This document shows, in pieces, positions 51,901 to 60,917 of a stretch of DNA of 64,000 nucleotides. A model generated the notes under the pieces. It did no database searches. It was given only the letters and a program-made list of their open reading frames with translations, and was not told the DNA's origin. Made by a program: the position numbers and the translations under genes. Numbering within the stretch: the first letter of the stretch is position 1; each line of letters begins with the position of its first letter. The DNA comes from Isochrysis galbana (lineage: Eukaryota; Haptophyta; Isochrysidales; Isochrysidaceae): NCBI GenBank assembly GCA_018136815.1, contig CM030942.1, positions 745,797-809,796 on the forward strand, in the 5' to 3' direction.

Positions 51901-52067
51901 TAATCGCTTTGGAGCAGCGTTATAGGTCTATAGTTCCTAGGGTCTCGTGTGTCTCCCTTTTTATACAAGAGTATTATGTCCCCCTCTCTCATGGACACGC
52001 TCAGATGCCCCTGTTCTAGTGCGTGGTTTAGGACTCTTAAGAAGTCGTGTTTGACTAGTTCTGTGAA
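48945..52067 (-). mobile_element. LINE (non-LTR retrotransposon), longest copy, 5'-truncated
   Basis: 3123 bp between perfect 16-bp TSDs. The 3' end, read on the minus strand, is AGCCCAGAATCTTCAGATG plus poly-T (poly-A on the plus strand at 48945-48953). The tail (48945-49253) includes the ACCGAAGAAAAAGGAAAG block shared with other copies. The 5' end is cut within the N-terminal part of the RT domain, so endonuclease and any ORF1 are absent. It inserted into a family R element whose parts are at 52084-52315 and left of 48929. Confidence 0.9.
49254..52067 (-). CDS. Reverse transcriptase of the LINE, N-terminally truncated
   Basis: Uninterrupted frame of about 938 codons inside the element; the open frame extends to 52184 only by reading through flanking DNA. 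RT motifs in order: LLYKKGDTRDPRNYRPITLL, ALDWEKAFDRVNWEFY, GVPQGCPLSPLAFLL, and the catalytic FADDTQLMA (FADD instead of the common YADD). A thumb and connection region follows. Then comes a zinc-knuckle CRICGEADEASTHLGEC (C-x2-C-x8-H-x3-C), typical of LINE C-termini, and a conserved GRQPKKRIDISDLRPVF end. No stop codon has accumulated, so the insertion is recent. It cannot be autonomous without its 5' part. Confidence 0.9.
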   Translation of the reverse strand, partial: FTELVKHDFLRVLNHALEQGHLSVSMREGDIILLYKKGDTRDPRNYRPITLLQSDYKILAKILTNRLKKVIGNIISKDQLGFVPHRLIGEATHLLQLTHAYLEETGEPGLLLALDWEKAFDRVNWEFYHLVLEKLKFGEDFRKYARALTNSEAKPIRYIKANGGRSFPFNVASGVPQGCPLSPLAFLLTAEALTRAINEDEDIEGITVNGAELKISQFADDTQLMAADYSSLARSLEWVERYAAASCGKPNEQKFEGLRMGSLKRKRPPARFQRYKWLKSCECATILGIPLGGPQAIKGFWQNLANKIEKKAGMYAPITSNLSIHGKTKVANFLIYSIPRYWLQTLAAPRSFHAAVKRSVDKILWTNTRTGRRLQWIKHPEFPLKDASEEGPHLGLGLLDWDNHVKALQAKWILNYLDARQAQWKQVLDAWFCRTSLGRAAVLSSTPMNKLTDGISGRGNLPEFWKKALRNIRELKLTPLSTSREGLLSQPIWDNPTYPGPKLQPTWIKLWNRLECNTIHNVFRDYGAATPYTREECAEYLKNNDTYIHVQGDFIPREKFLESWDTIVTHAKTIVATPQNTDNDKNKKARRNAGEQADPEEPPPEIRITQDGEYYARIKDTWYDMELSYLGTPIIGEKTRDTPSNLDTSPPAQWGEGYKSNKRIEYPLADEYSLDGETPLDETGVEHITRALQQTGHKSKLLAGPSKWEEKLHLPKNTWAHLAKLYTSPMVTARDMHLHYKHIAHRRVGTYNRFPGRDSTCRICGEADEASTHLGECQGITSVLDAINEIAQFSPKAGRNREETIIDNLFIFPNGDAPKAIYTLYLVAWRYIITDFYRIHYDGVAFSEESILIRTIERYTTLSKALLFANETDAARTAQAGMGRQPKKRIDISDLRPVFSMNDNGGLKPSKELVNLATKLRIAHAVEEPKEQQNKDE

Positions 52068-52083
52068 GGGTTTCCCCCATTGT
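52068..52083. repeat. TSD of the long LINE, 5' side
   Basis: GGGTTTCCCCCATTGT, the partner of 48929-48944. Confidence 0.85.
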
Positions 52084-52315
52084 AACTTGTGGAGAATTTT
52101 AATGGTAATGGGAGCCGGGTGTCGGTGAGGGAGGCGGAGTTTCCAACTGAGTTTCGAAGTTCGAACGAAGGGGAAGGGATACATGTTTGATGTTTGCGTG
52201 TGTCTGTAGGATCAGCACGCGTCAAGGTGTACGGGCAAGTGCGCTGAGGGTTGTCGTGATAGTACACAGTACCAGGCGTAGTGGCAGTAGTGGTACTAAC
52301 GCTCGTCAGATGTTT
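52084..52315 (+). mobile_element. Family R retroelement, 3' part
   Basis: AACTTGTGGAGAATTTTAATGG, ATCAGCACGCGTCAAGGTGT, ACTAACGCTCGTCAGATG and a terminal TTATTATTAT. It matches 55345-55530, and 52145-52297 is also duplicated at 52670-52818. Confidence 0.6.
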
Positions 52316-52559
52316 TATTATTATCACCTGCCCACTGCCCACTGCCCACGCCACATGGCCCCCTGCCCTACCCCTACCCCACACCACTTCCACTTTCAAC
52401 TTCCAACCCCACAGTCTGAGGAGGACGACACCGGGTTGCCTACGCCTACGCGCTGCTCCTACGCGCAGAGCGGCAGAGCCCCACCCAAACTATTGGCCAT
52501 AGTGTTGCCCATTGCGATTAGCTATTGATTGGCTATTGGTACGCTTCACGCTTCCTCGG

Positions 52560-52945
52560 AACTCGGAACTTCCGAACTTCCTCTCAGCTCTCAGGGGCGG
52601 GCGCGCGACTGTGAGGGGGGGGGAAGGGGAGGGCGAATCGCGAATCGCACCATTTCTCGTTCCAACTGAGTTTCGAAGTTCGAACGAAGGGGAAGGGATA
52701 CATGTTTGATGTTTGCGTGTGTCTGTAGGATCAGCACGCATCAAGGTGTACGGGCAAGTGCGCTGAGGGTTGTCGTGATAGCAGTACACAGTACCAGGCG
52801 TAGTGGTCGTGGCGGTAGGTGGCCCCTCTGGAAGTTTTTATTGGGCATCGCGCCATGGTCCAAAAAGCACCCCCACCCTTATTAATAGTTAATAGTTGTA
52901 AAAAGCCCGCCCCGCGCCCTGTTTGATATAATGTTTGACCGCCCT
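52560..52945 (-). mobile_element. Family C repeat interrupted by a family R segment
   Basis: Outer parts (52590-52660 GGGCGAATCGC..ATTTCTCG and 52825-52945, ending GTTTGACCGCCC) match 11263-11560 in reverse. The middle (52667-52818) is about 150 bp of family R with over 95% identity by eye to 52145-52297. Confidence 0.55.
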
Positions 52946-53340
52946 ATACCTATAATATGCGCAAGAGATGAGATGAGATACCATACTTTCTAGTACATCG
53001 TACGAACCTGAGCAGTTGGCTTTATGCATAATCGTACACAGGCGCACAAGCAGGCGAGCTGATAATTTGCACCACGCGTCTATGTTCACGTGTAGCGTTG
53101 GGGTCATGCGTCATGCTATTTTTGGATCGAGCGTATGCGTAACAGCGCATTCGCTCATGGACTCGCGGTCAAGCTCACCTGCAGCGTGCGCATGCTCCTT
53201 CAATGGCAAAAAGTTGGGAGGCAGCTGTTGCTAGCCCAGGGAAGCCCCCGTCAGGGGCCAGCAAGAGCGAGTGTGGTGGGATAAGAACAGAATGGGTGAG
53301 TGGTGCGCGTTGACACTTAGATATCACAATCCAGAGAAGC

Positions 53341-53840
53341 TCAATCCTCGTACTCGGGCCTGACGTAGGTCTTCGTGTTGAAGACATACCAACTCCACAT
53401 GCCTATGGCCAGGAGTGCAGAGCGCCGCAAGTTGCGAAGATAACGAGATTGCAGAATTCCTTGGATTGCAGAAATGACTGCGCCAAGTGGACCTCTTCTT
53501 GCAGTGATCAGATCGGCATTCTCACGTAATTTCCGGCGGCCGAGGTGGGCGCGCATGTCCTCCACGATCGCATCGGCCTGTGCACCCCATTTTGAGTGCC
53601 CTTCATCCTTGCCGTCAGCCGGTGCACTACCAAAGATGTCTCCATCGCTGGTACGCGCTGGGCGGACCGTAACTGCCTCCTCCCCGCCCTTGGATGCAGC
53701 AGTACGCACGGCGGGCTCGGCCTACAGCAGCAAGGATGTTAGGGCAAGTTGAGCAACCTTACTGTCTGCGCCGCTGGCGTGCGTGGGAGGCAGCGTACCG
53801 TGACTATGAGCGCAAGGCATGCCATGAGCGCCAGGCTCAT
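53341..53840 (-). CDS. Small membrane or secreted protein of unknown function
   Basis: Two exons, 53799-53840 and 53341-53721, in phase 0 with a 77-nt GT-AG intron; 140 residues. Exon 1 is a short hydrophobic leader (MSLALMACLALIVT). After an acidic/polar stretch comes an amphipathic helix (DAIVEDMRAHLGRRKLRENADL), then a C-terminal hydrophobic segment (SALLAIGMWSWYVF) near the end, with the tail YVRPEYED. The layout suggests a small single-pass membrane protein with a signal peptide. No family recognised. Confidence 0.55.
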
Positions 53841-54720
53841 CTCGTCCGCGGCTCGGGAGAGAGGGGCGAGGAGAAGCGACACGGGGAGCTGCTATCTTTA
53901 TCTGCCAGCTCACTCCGCGAGTCGTCCCCATTCAGTTTTCGCGGTACATATTACACTCCCCATTTGATCTCATACGAAAATAAAAATAAACAACTCGAAC
54001 CATCCAGCAAGGCAGGAGGAGAGTGTGGCGCTAGCTGCATAGCTACAGCTACCCACTCACGGAAACCAACTTGAAAAAAATTCTTGATATTCTTGCCACA
54101 CGCGCGGTCCTACACACCTATCCAGCAGCCACGTCCACTTCCCTTACCACTCCGCCTCTTGGGCCCGGCTAGAGCTAGAGTTTCGCGCCCGACCCACCCA
54201 AATTTCGTTGCTAAATTTCGCTAGTATTGCTACAACTTTCGGGACGGCTCGGCCCAAATTTCGCTCGAATTTCGCTCGAAATTTCTTAGCGCGCTTTGCG
54301 CGCATATTAGACAAGTAACCACACAATCCACACATACATACGTACATATACGTACGTATGCGCGTATGCGCGTATGCGCTAATGTCGATATTAATGTACC
54401 GAGCCTATTTACCTACATGTGAAACACAGATTCAGTGAGTTTCTACGGAGGGCAAATACATATGAGTTTGGCTGAGTTTCTAGGAGAGGCAGTGGGGGCC
54501 GCAGGCCGCAGGCCCCGGCGTGAGATGATGGTGAAGCGGCCGGGGCCTTGGGCCGGGCCAGAGTTTCGTTTGAGACCCGCTCTCCTGCATTGGACAAGGT
54601 GTGACTCAGGCACATCAGATCCGCTGCACACATGAATGGATTCGTCCGGAGTAGCTTGCTCGCGGCTCCGTTCACAGAAGCGCTATCCCGTATCATACAT
54701 CATACCACAAATTTGATGCG
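53841..54720. other. Stretch without recognised gene
   Basis: Contains a CCCAAATTTCG/CTCGAATTTCG motif cluster (54195-54290) similar in style to the MITE interior, and a GTACGTATGCGCGTATGCG run (54351-54379). Confidence 0.4.
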
Positions 54721-54729
54721 GCTCAATCG

Positions 54730-55530
54730 GCTTAGTGTATGGGGTTTCCGGTCGTGGGCGGCTTGCACCGGTCCCCGGAGGTCCAGTTCTCTCTCTTTCG
54801 TTGGCATACTTTTTGATGGTTGTGTTTACGGGTTTGGGGCGTTGTGTGGTCTGGGGATTTCGCGTTGCGTGTTGCGTGGGCCAGGGTCGGGGAGTTTGCT
54901 TGCGTTTAGGCGAGTTTCTCCCCTGAGCTGCCTTTGCTGGCCCCCTGGGAGCCCCCATAGGACCTCTGAGCAGCAGGTCAGGGCGCGCCGCATGGCGACG
55001 CGCCGCAGGGACTTCGAGGGGTGAGAGTGGAGAGAGGGAGAGGGGGGGATTTGCCCCCCCCCCCCCGATCGATGGAGTGCGGTAAGAAACAGGCCCCGTT
55101 TGCGTTAGCAAACGGGTAGGGGGCGGCTGGCGACAGGAGGGAGAGAGAAGGGAGTGACCCAAGGTCGAGGAGAGTACCCTAGGTGTGGCACAGGTTGCTC
55201 GAGTCGCGGCCACTTATTTCTCGAGGATTGCTCAAGGCGCGAGCTGGTAAGGGCCGTTCCCCTTTGTTGACGAGAGTTCCTCCCCCCTCCCCGGTGCTTT
55301 TTCCTGGTGAGTCGCCCGACATAGGTCGGCCCGCCTTACTGGGTTTTCACCCATTGTAACTTGTGGGGAGTTAGAATGGGAGCCGGGGGCCTGCGAGGGG
55401 AGAGATATGAAGGGGTGCATAGGTGTATGTATCTGTGGCAACAGCACGCGTCAAGGTGTGCGAGCAGGTCCACTGAGGGTTGTCGTGTTAGTGCCGGGCT
55501 AGTGAGAGTAGTGGCACTAACGCTCAAGAA
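54730..55530 (+). mobile_element. Family R retroelement with the shared 5' module
   Basis: 54925-55010 (GAGCTGCCTTTGCTGGCCCC..GCGCGCCGCATGGCGACGCGCCGCAGG) and the GTAAGAAACAGGCCCCGTTTGC block (55081-55102) follow the order seen in families A and B. 55340-55530 is the R tail (CCATTGTAACTTGTGG to CACTAACGCTCAAGAATATAATAATA). The left boundary is approximate. Confidence 0.5.
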
Positions 55531-56182
55531 TATAATAATACATTACGACGGTACAGCCTTCTCGGAAGAATCAATACTGATAAGAACAATAGCAATAGAG
55601 ATAGAGAGATACGTTACGCTAAGTAAGCAAAGCACTACTCTTCGCGCACGACACCGACTCGGCAAGAACTGCCCAAGCGGGCATGGGAAGACAACCCAAA
55701 AAAAGGATAGACATAAGCGACTTGAGACCCGTATTCACCATGAACGACAAGTGTGGGCTTAGACCCAGCGAGGAGCTAGTAGCTCGAGCTAGTGGAGCTA
55801 GCCACCCAGCTGAGGATAGCACACGCTGTCGAGCTGTCGAGGAGACCAAGGAGCAAAGGAACAGAGGCGAATGAGCCATTGACACAGCGAACAAGGTTAT
55901 CACTAGGGACGCCACGAGCCCGACGGAACCTAAACACTCAACCCGTGGTCAGGAGGGCGCGCACGACAAAAATAAAAGCTCAGCAAAAGGCCTGCCCGGA
56001 CCCCACACTCCGAACCAGGTCTTAGGTAATGTACTACCGAGGCCGGACCCCGGAAACCGAAGAAAAAGGAAAGAAGGGGGGCAGGGGAAGAGGTGGAGGG
56101 AGGGAAGATACGGGCGGTGTTAGTAGCGAAGGGAAATCCCGTAACTAGTAGATGTGTAGCCCAGAATCTTCAGATATTTTTT
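55531..56182 (+). mobile_element. LINE 3' region inserted in the R tail
   Basis: Starts in the LINE C-terminal coding part (IHYDGTAFSEESILIRTI, then GRQPKKRIDISDLRPVF after a frameshift near 55680) and continues through the tail (ACCGAAGAAAAAGGAAAG) to TAGCCCAGAATCTTCAGATA plus poly-T at 56176-56182. Confidence 0.75.
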
Positions 56183-56559
56183 ATCACAGTATCAGTTCAA
56201 GAATCGAGAAGAGCTGACATGGCGAAAAGTTTTAGAATCTTTACAGTCCTATTTTCTTAACGGTGCACCCATACTGTACCAAGAACACTTCTTACTTTTG
56301 TACTACAGATGCATATTAATAGTAAATACTAGTGGAAGAAAATACGAAAATACTGAAAATAAGAAATACTACTAAGAAAATGACACCCCTCGCGATCCAA
56401 GCTTGATATGCTACTTGTAGAGTACTCGTACGGTCGCTTGAGTGCGAGCTGCCAGGGCCGCACACCGAGAGGCGCCGTCGTGCTGTCCCACTCCGCTCTC
56501 CGTTTTCCGCTCTCCACCTTTGGGCCTCGCCCCGGCCAGTGTGCGGGGGTCGCGTACTC

Positions 56560-57972
56560 ATGTCCGACAGGACTACCGACCCGCTCTTCCTCCCGAAGCT
56601 ACCAAGGGTCAAGCAGTCAACTGAGCTTTCCAACCTGCGCGCCCTTTTCCTCCAGCTTATGCAGCAGGAGACATCCTGGAAGCCAGACACTTTCCCTGGC
56701 TCACAGCCCGTCTCCTTTGAGAGAAAGCACCTGGGAGCGAGCTCCGATGAGCGTGACAAGATCTCTCTCCAGACGATGGGCTTTTATGCGGCAGAGAAGA
56801 CCGACGGCATGCGCTACATGCTGATGATCCTTGCCAGCCGTGGGACCTACGCAGTGGATCGCAGGTTTGAGTTCATTAAGTTGCCATCCATGTATTTCCC
56901 ATTGCGAGGACCAGGCGGCCAGCCGGACCCATCGGGTGCGCTGTTGGATGATACCATCCTCGACGGCGAGCTCGTTGTTGATACGCGAAGGAAGGGCACA
57001 GAGGAGGGAACAATTGACACTGTGAAGGAGCTACGGTATCTTTGCTATGACGTTTGCGCTGTGGGTGGCGTTTGTTTGATGGACAAGGCACTGCCGCTCC
57101 GCTTGATGGCGCTGCGCCGCGATGTCCTCCTTCCGCGATATCTCGCAGAGGCATCTGGCCACGACTTTGGCACGGAGCCATTCGGTGTTGACCAGAAAGA
57201 CTTTTTCTCCATTGCGCACCTCCCTGACCTCTTCGCGCACGTCAAACCTGGTACCCATGATTCGGAGCATCTCTACGCTTATCAGGACCCTTTGCGCAAA
57301 GTCGAGCATGGGAACGACGGCGTAATATTTACGCCCATCATGACGCCATATCAGTGCGGCACCTGTCCTGCCATGCTCAAGTGGAAGCCGTCCAACATGA
57401 ATTCGATCGATTTTCAGCTCCACACTGAATGGAGACGTGATGCTGCCAAGGGTGGAGCTTTGACACCACGCTTTTCAATCCTCTATGCGGCCGGAGGGTC
57501 GCTGAGCGAGTCCAGGTATGATTGGATCACCTTCGACGACGAGTTGCACAAGCGTTTCGTGCGTGATCCCAAGGCGGACCAACGAATAATTGAGTGTGTG
57601 TACGATCCGGACCATGAGACGATTGTGAGTGCATCCCTAGCCGCCCACCCTGCGAGGTCTCATGGACCCGGCCAATGTCTCGTATGGGAGATATCTTTGG
57701 CCATAAGTTCGATCTCATGCGTAGTACTGCTCAGACGACTTCTCTAGCTTGGACACCACGCTCACCTCACCATTCAAACCCCTCTCCAGACATACTCAGA
57801 TAGCGATGACACGTGGGACTATCCGACGATACGCAAAGGAGGGTGGAAGTACGAACGCATGCGAGAGGATAAAGAACTTCCCAACGATGTCCGCGTCGTG
57901 ATGTCTGTGGAGAAGTCGGCGCAAGACGGGGTACAAATGGAGGAGCTGCTCGATGCCATGCGAAGGCGGTGA
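56560..57972 (+). CDS. mRNA guanylyltransferase (capping enzyme)
   Basis: Exons 56560-57624 and 57790-57972, phase 0, 165-nt GT-AG intron; 415 residues. Nucleotidyltransferase motifs: I EKTDGMR (Lys80 would carry GMP), III AVDRRFEF, IIIa LDGELVVD, IV DGVIFTP and V LKWKP. Motif VI is supplied by exon 2 (MREDKELPNDVRVV, the R-x-D-K-x-x-P-N signature). The enzyme transfers GMP from GTP to the 5' diphosphate end of nascent mRNA. No RNA triphosphatase domain is fused, so a separate triphosphatase is expected. The first exon alone would lack motif VI and read into the intron, which supports the splice. Confidence 0.9.
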
Positions 57973-58668
57973 TACATCCTTGTCCACAAGAACGGCTGCA
58001 GCCTTTGATGTGCAATGTGTGGGGGTGAGGCGGCGATCGCGTGGGAAGTGCACGCGGCAAGAACGATTAAATTTATTGGTGATGGCGCACGAGCGTGGTT
58101 TGTTGATTTGGTGCGCCTACGTGCATGGTCTTGATGCGCCTATCTGCTTACAATGGGCAATGGGCGCGGGTGCGTTGCGTCTAGGAGATTGCGCTGAGGG
58201 CTATCTTAGGAGTAGGTTGGAGGCGGATAGTATGCGCGGATGGCTTTTTACTTGATAATATAATACCTGAGCATTCAGGGCTAAGAGAAATCTTGACGAT
58301 TCAGGCTACTACTGACTACTGAGAACCCTAGCCAACAACGGCAAAACTTTTGTTATAATTACTAACAATATGGAGCGTGCCGCACCCTGTTGTATTCTAG
58401 CCTTGTTGGCATGAATGTTCCGTTATGAGCACGAGTCTTCTTCACTACAGAGTGCCCTCTATGTTCTATATCCGGCGTAGTCAACCATCGTTATAACGAT
58501 AGGGTCATGGAGCGCGCCTCGCTCCCCTCCTCTCTCTCCGCCCACCCTTAGGGCGGTCAAACAGTGGTTTTGCTTATAAGGGGTGAAAAAATGACCATCT
58601 CAGAATTGAGGAAATTTGAGGATTTTTTTCGGGAGAAAGTTCCCAATACACCCAACTAGCACATATCC
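57973..58668. other. Stretch without recognised gene, with repeat ends
   Basis: 58285-58325 has a LINE terminal block (GATTCAGGCTACTACTGACTACTGAG). 58490-58550 resembles a family A 5' end (ACGATAGGGTCATGG). 58551-58610 is a family C 5' end (GGGCGGTCAAACAGTGG). Confidence 0.4.
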
Positions 58669-59540
58669 GGGGCCCCAGGGCGTATGGGTTCACGTTGACA
58701 CGCCCTCGAGGGCCCATTACAGTAGCTTGGGCAAGGTGTTAACCCATCTGGCCTCTTCCAAGTGTTGACGCAGGGCACAACAAGTGTTGACACAGTGTTG
58801 ACGCACTTCCATTAATGTAAGTGCTGCAGTTGCTGCTTGCTTTAGCGAGCAGCGCGGCAGCGCGCGCGAGGGAATGCGCGGTCACATGACAAAATGACCA
58901 TCGGGACGCGCGCGAGCGCCGCCTCGTCGCTGAGCGCGGGGCCGCGCAGGTGGAACGCGCAGGCGACGTGCAGTTCGCAACGCGAGCGTGCGAGCGTCGG
59001 CCGGTCGCGCACAGCGGCGAGCGCGGCGAGCGGCGAGCAGCCGGTCCACGGCCGTGAAGGCGTCGGCGGGCACCGCCGGCGCATCTGCGCCCGCGGCCGC
59101 CTCCCCACGCAGCAGGCGGCCCACGTTCACAGGGACTAGCACGGTCCCATCGTGCGCCGGCGCACCGCCCGCGTAGCGGCAGCAGCGCAGCTAGCGCGCG
59201 CATGCAGCAAGTGCAGCAGCCGCGCCAAGCTCCGAGTCGGCCGTGGCGCCCGCGCCGAAGAGCAACTCCCCACTTGGCCGTGCAGCTCCTCGCTCCTCGC
59301 TCCTCGTGCGCGCGCACGCGCGGCACGTAAGAGTCAGTGGGTGCGTGGGCGCGTGGGTGCACCGTAGCTACACAGTACACAGTCAGTACCGGCGGTGCGG
59401 CGGTGTGGTGTTAACCCGCTGATGGTACCAACACTTGCAGATTGAGGTGTTAACGCATGTGCCACACCTAGCCAATGGAGGTGTTAACGCAAAGTGGGTC
59501 AACACCGGGTAAACATGAACCCATACGCCCTGCGGGGCCC
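58669..59540. mobile_element. DNA element with inverted ends and subterminal GTGTTRAC repeats
   Basis: The ends are inverted relative to each other: AGGGCGTATGGGTTCA at 58678-58693 and its complement at 59516-59531, each next to a GGGGCCCC-type block. Subterminal GTGTTGACGC/GTGTTAACCC motifs occur several times inside both ends (58737-58805 and 59408-59505), like transposase-binding sites. The interior (58840-59390) is very GC-rich; one minus-strand frame has a protein-like stretch (LRGPALSDEAALARVPMVIL) but no known domain. No clear TSD was found. Confidence 0.5.
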
Positions 59541-59626
59541 ATTAGAACCCGGACCCCCCCCTTGGGGCCCCACAACAAAACGTAATCAAAAACAGACAAA
59601 AGACGCTAAAATCGCAAAAGCTTAAA

Positions 59627-59864
59627 AAGCCCAACTTCGAACCGATGCCGGGCGCGCTGAGTGGCCGTTTCGACGATCCATCCGGATGAGGGCCCCCACC
59701 AGATACCAAATACGCATATCCCACCCGGATCGATGGTCAAGGCAATCGGGCAGGCCGCGCGCCGAACCCTCGTCGAAATCACCCATCCGCCGAGCCCATT
59801 GAACGAACGTTGAGCCGTCGCCGAGGGAGGCCCGGCGAGCCCAACTTTGAACCGATGCCGGGCG
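59627..59864. repeat. 27-bp direct repeat pair
   Basis: The motif AGCCCAACTTYGAACCGATG plus CCGGGCG occurs at 59627-59653 and 59838-59864 with one difference. It may be a TSD or a short duplication. Confidence 0.5.
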
Positions 59865-59989
59865 GGCCTTGGGCTCCTAAGCCTCATGGCTTTTTTGCTC
59901 AGCGCTCAGCACGAACAGCAGGATCATTCACAGCCTGCCTGCTACCTTCCCTTCCTACCTCAGTCAGCCTCGATCTCAATCTCCGTCGC

Positions 59990-60130
59990 CTCCTCCGCCT
60001 CGAGCTCTAGGGCTTGGCGGAAATGTCTCCTTTGGGCCGCCCAAATGTCTCGCAAAAATATGCGATGCCGGCGGCTGCCCAAATATCACGTGGAATATCA
60101 CGTTGTCAAATATAGATTTCATGTTGCGTG
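59990..60130. repeat. Left-end relative of the MITE
   Basis: TAGGGCTTGGCGGAAATGTC (60007-60026) resembles the MITE terminus TAGGGCCAGGCGGAAATATT and is followed by CCCAAATGTCTCG and CCCAAATATCACG motifs. No right end was identified. Confidence 0.45.
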
Positions 60131-60300
60131 AGCTGCGGAATGGCGCATAGTCATTGCCCCCCGCGACAGACCCCCGCAGAACGGTGCGTGCGCTACCATA
60201 AGGAGTTAATGGTGCACCCCTACTGTACCACCCCCCGCGCGCCATCGTGCTACCACCTGTGAAATTCAAGAATTTCAACGTGCCTAGAAACTAGAAACCT

Positions 60301-60917
60301 GTGAATAGATCTTCACTCCCGCCCCGGGCCCGCGCGCGCGCCCGGCTGACAGCTGCTGAGGCTGGCTCACCCCTTGCGGGGGGCGGGGGGGGGGGGGGGG
60401 GGAGGACTGGGCCCCCCCAGACGCCGCCCAGGCCGATCTGGAGCCGCCGCCCCCTCTCCACCTCTCTCCTCTCCCCTCCCCTCTCTCCTTCCCGCCTCTC
60501 CCCCCTCCCCCCCTCCTCTCTCTCTCTCCTCCCCTCTCTCCTTCTCCCCTCCCCCCCCCCCTGCGACGACGCCGACGGACACGCGCCGGAAGGAGTTTAT
60601 CTCAGCCCCCTCCCTGAGCAAAGTGGGCCCCCCACCTACTCTGTAAAGGGAGAGTGGAGGACTACTACGGCAATCAAGACACACCCCGCCTCGCTGCCTG
60701 TGTGCTCGTCACAGTCTCTCTCGCTCCTCCTCCCATTCTCGCCGACCTCTCGCGAAACTCTTCATGAGACTGCGGTGCTTTTCTCTCTTCTTCCGTCCCC
60801 CTCTGCGGTGCGGATTGCCCGTCGTCCGCCGCCTCTCTCACCCTTGGTGGGGTTGGGGTCTTTACCTTGCCTCTTTCCCCCCCCACCCCTCGCCCTCCCC
60901 GCTTCCCCCCGCCCGCG
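60301..60917. other. Pyrimidine-rich 5' flank of the ART gene
   Basis: CT-rich and poly-C DNA with a poly-G run (60379-60400), presumably promoter and 5' leader. No gene seen. Confidence 0.45.

Noticed and set aside
52140-52184. Start of the LINE ORF at 52184
   Set aside because: The TSD at 52068-52083 shows the element ends there; the first 39 codons are flanking family R DNA read in frame by chance.
55340-56182. Possible twin-priming LINE insertion (inverted 5' piece joined to a forward 3' piece)
   Set aside because: The upstream piece (55340-55530) is not LINE sequence but the 3' tail of family R in the same orientation, so a LINE inserted into an R tail explains it.
58739-59380. Long GC-rich frames inside the DNA element
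   Set aside because: Composition-driven open frames on both strands; one hydrophobic stretch looks protein-like but no transposase motif is visible.
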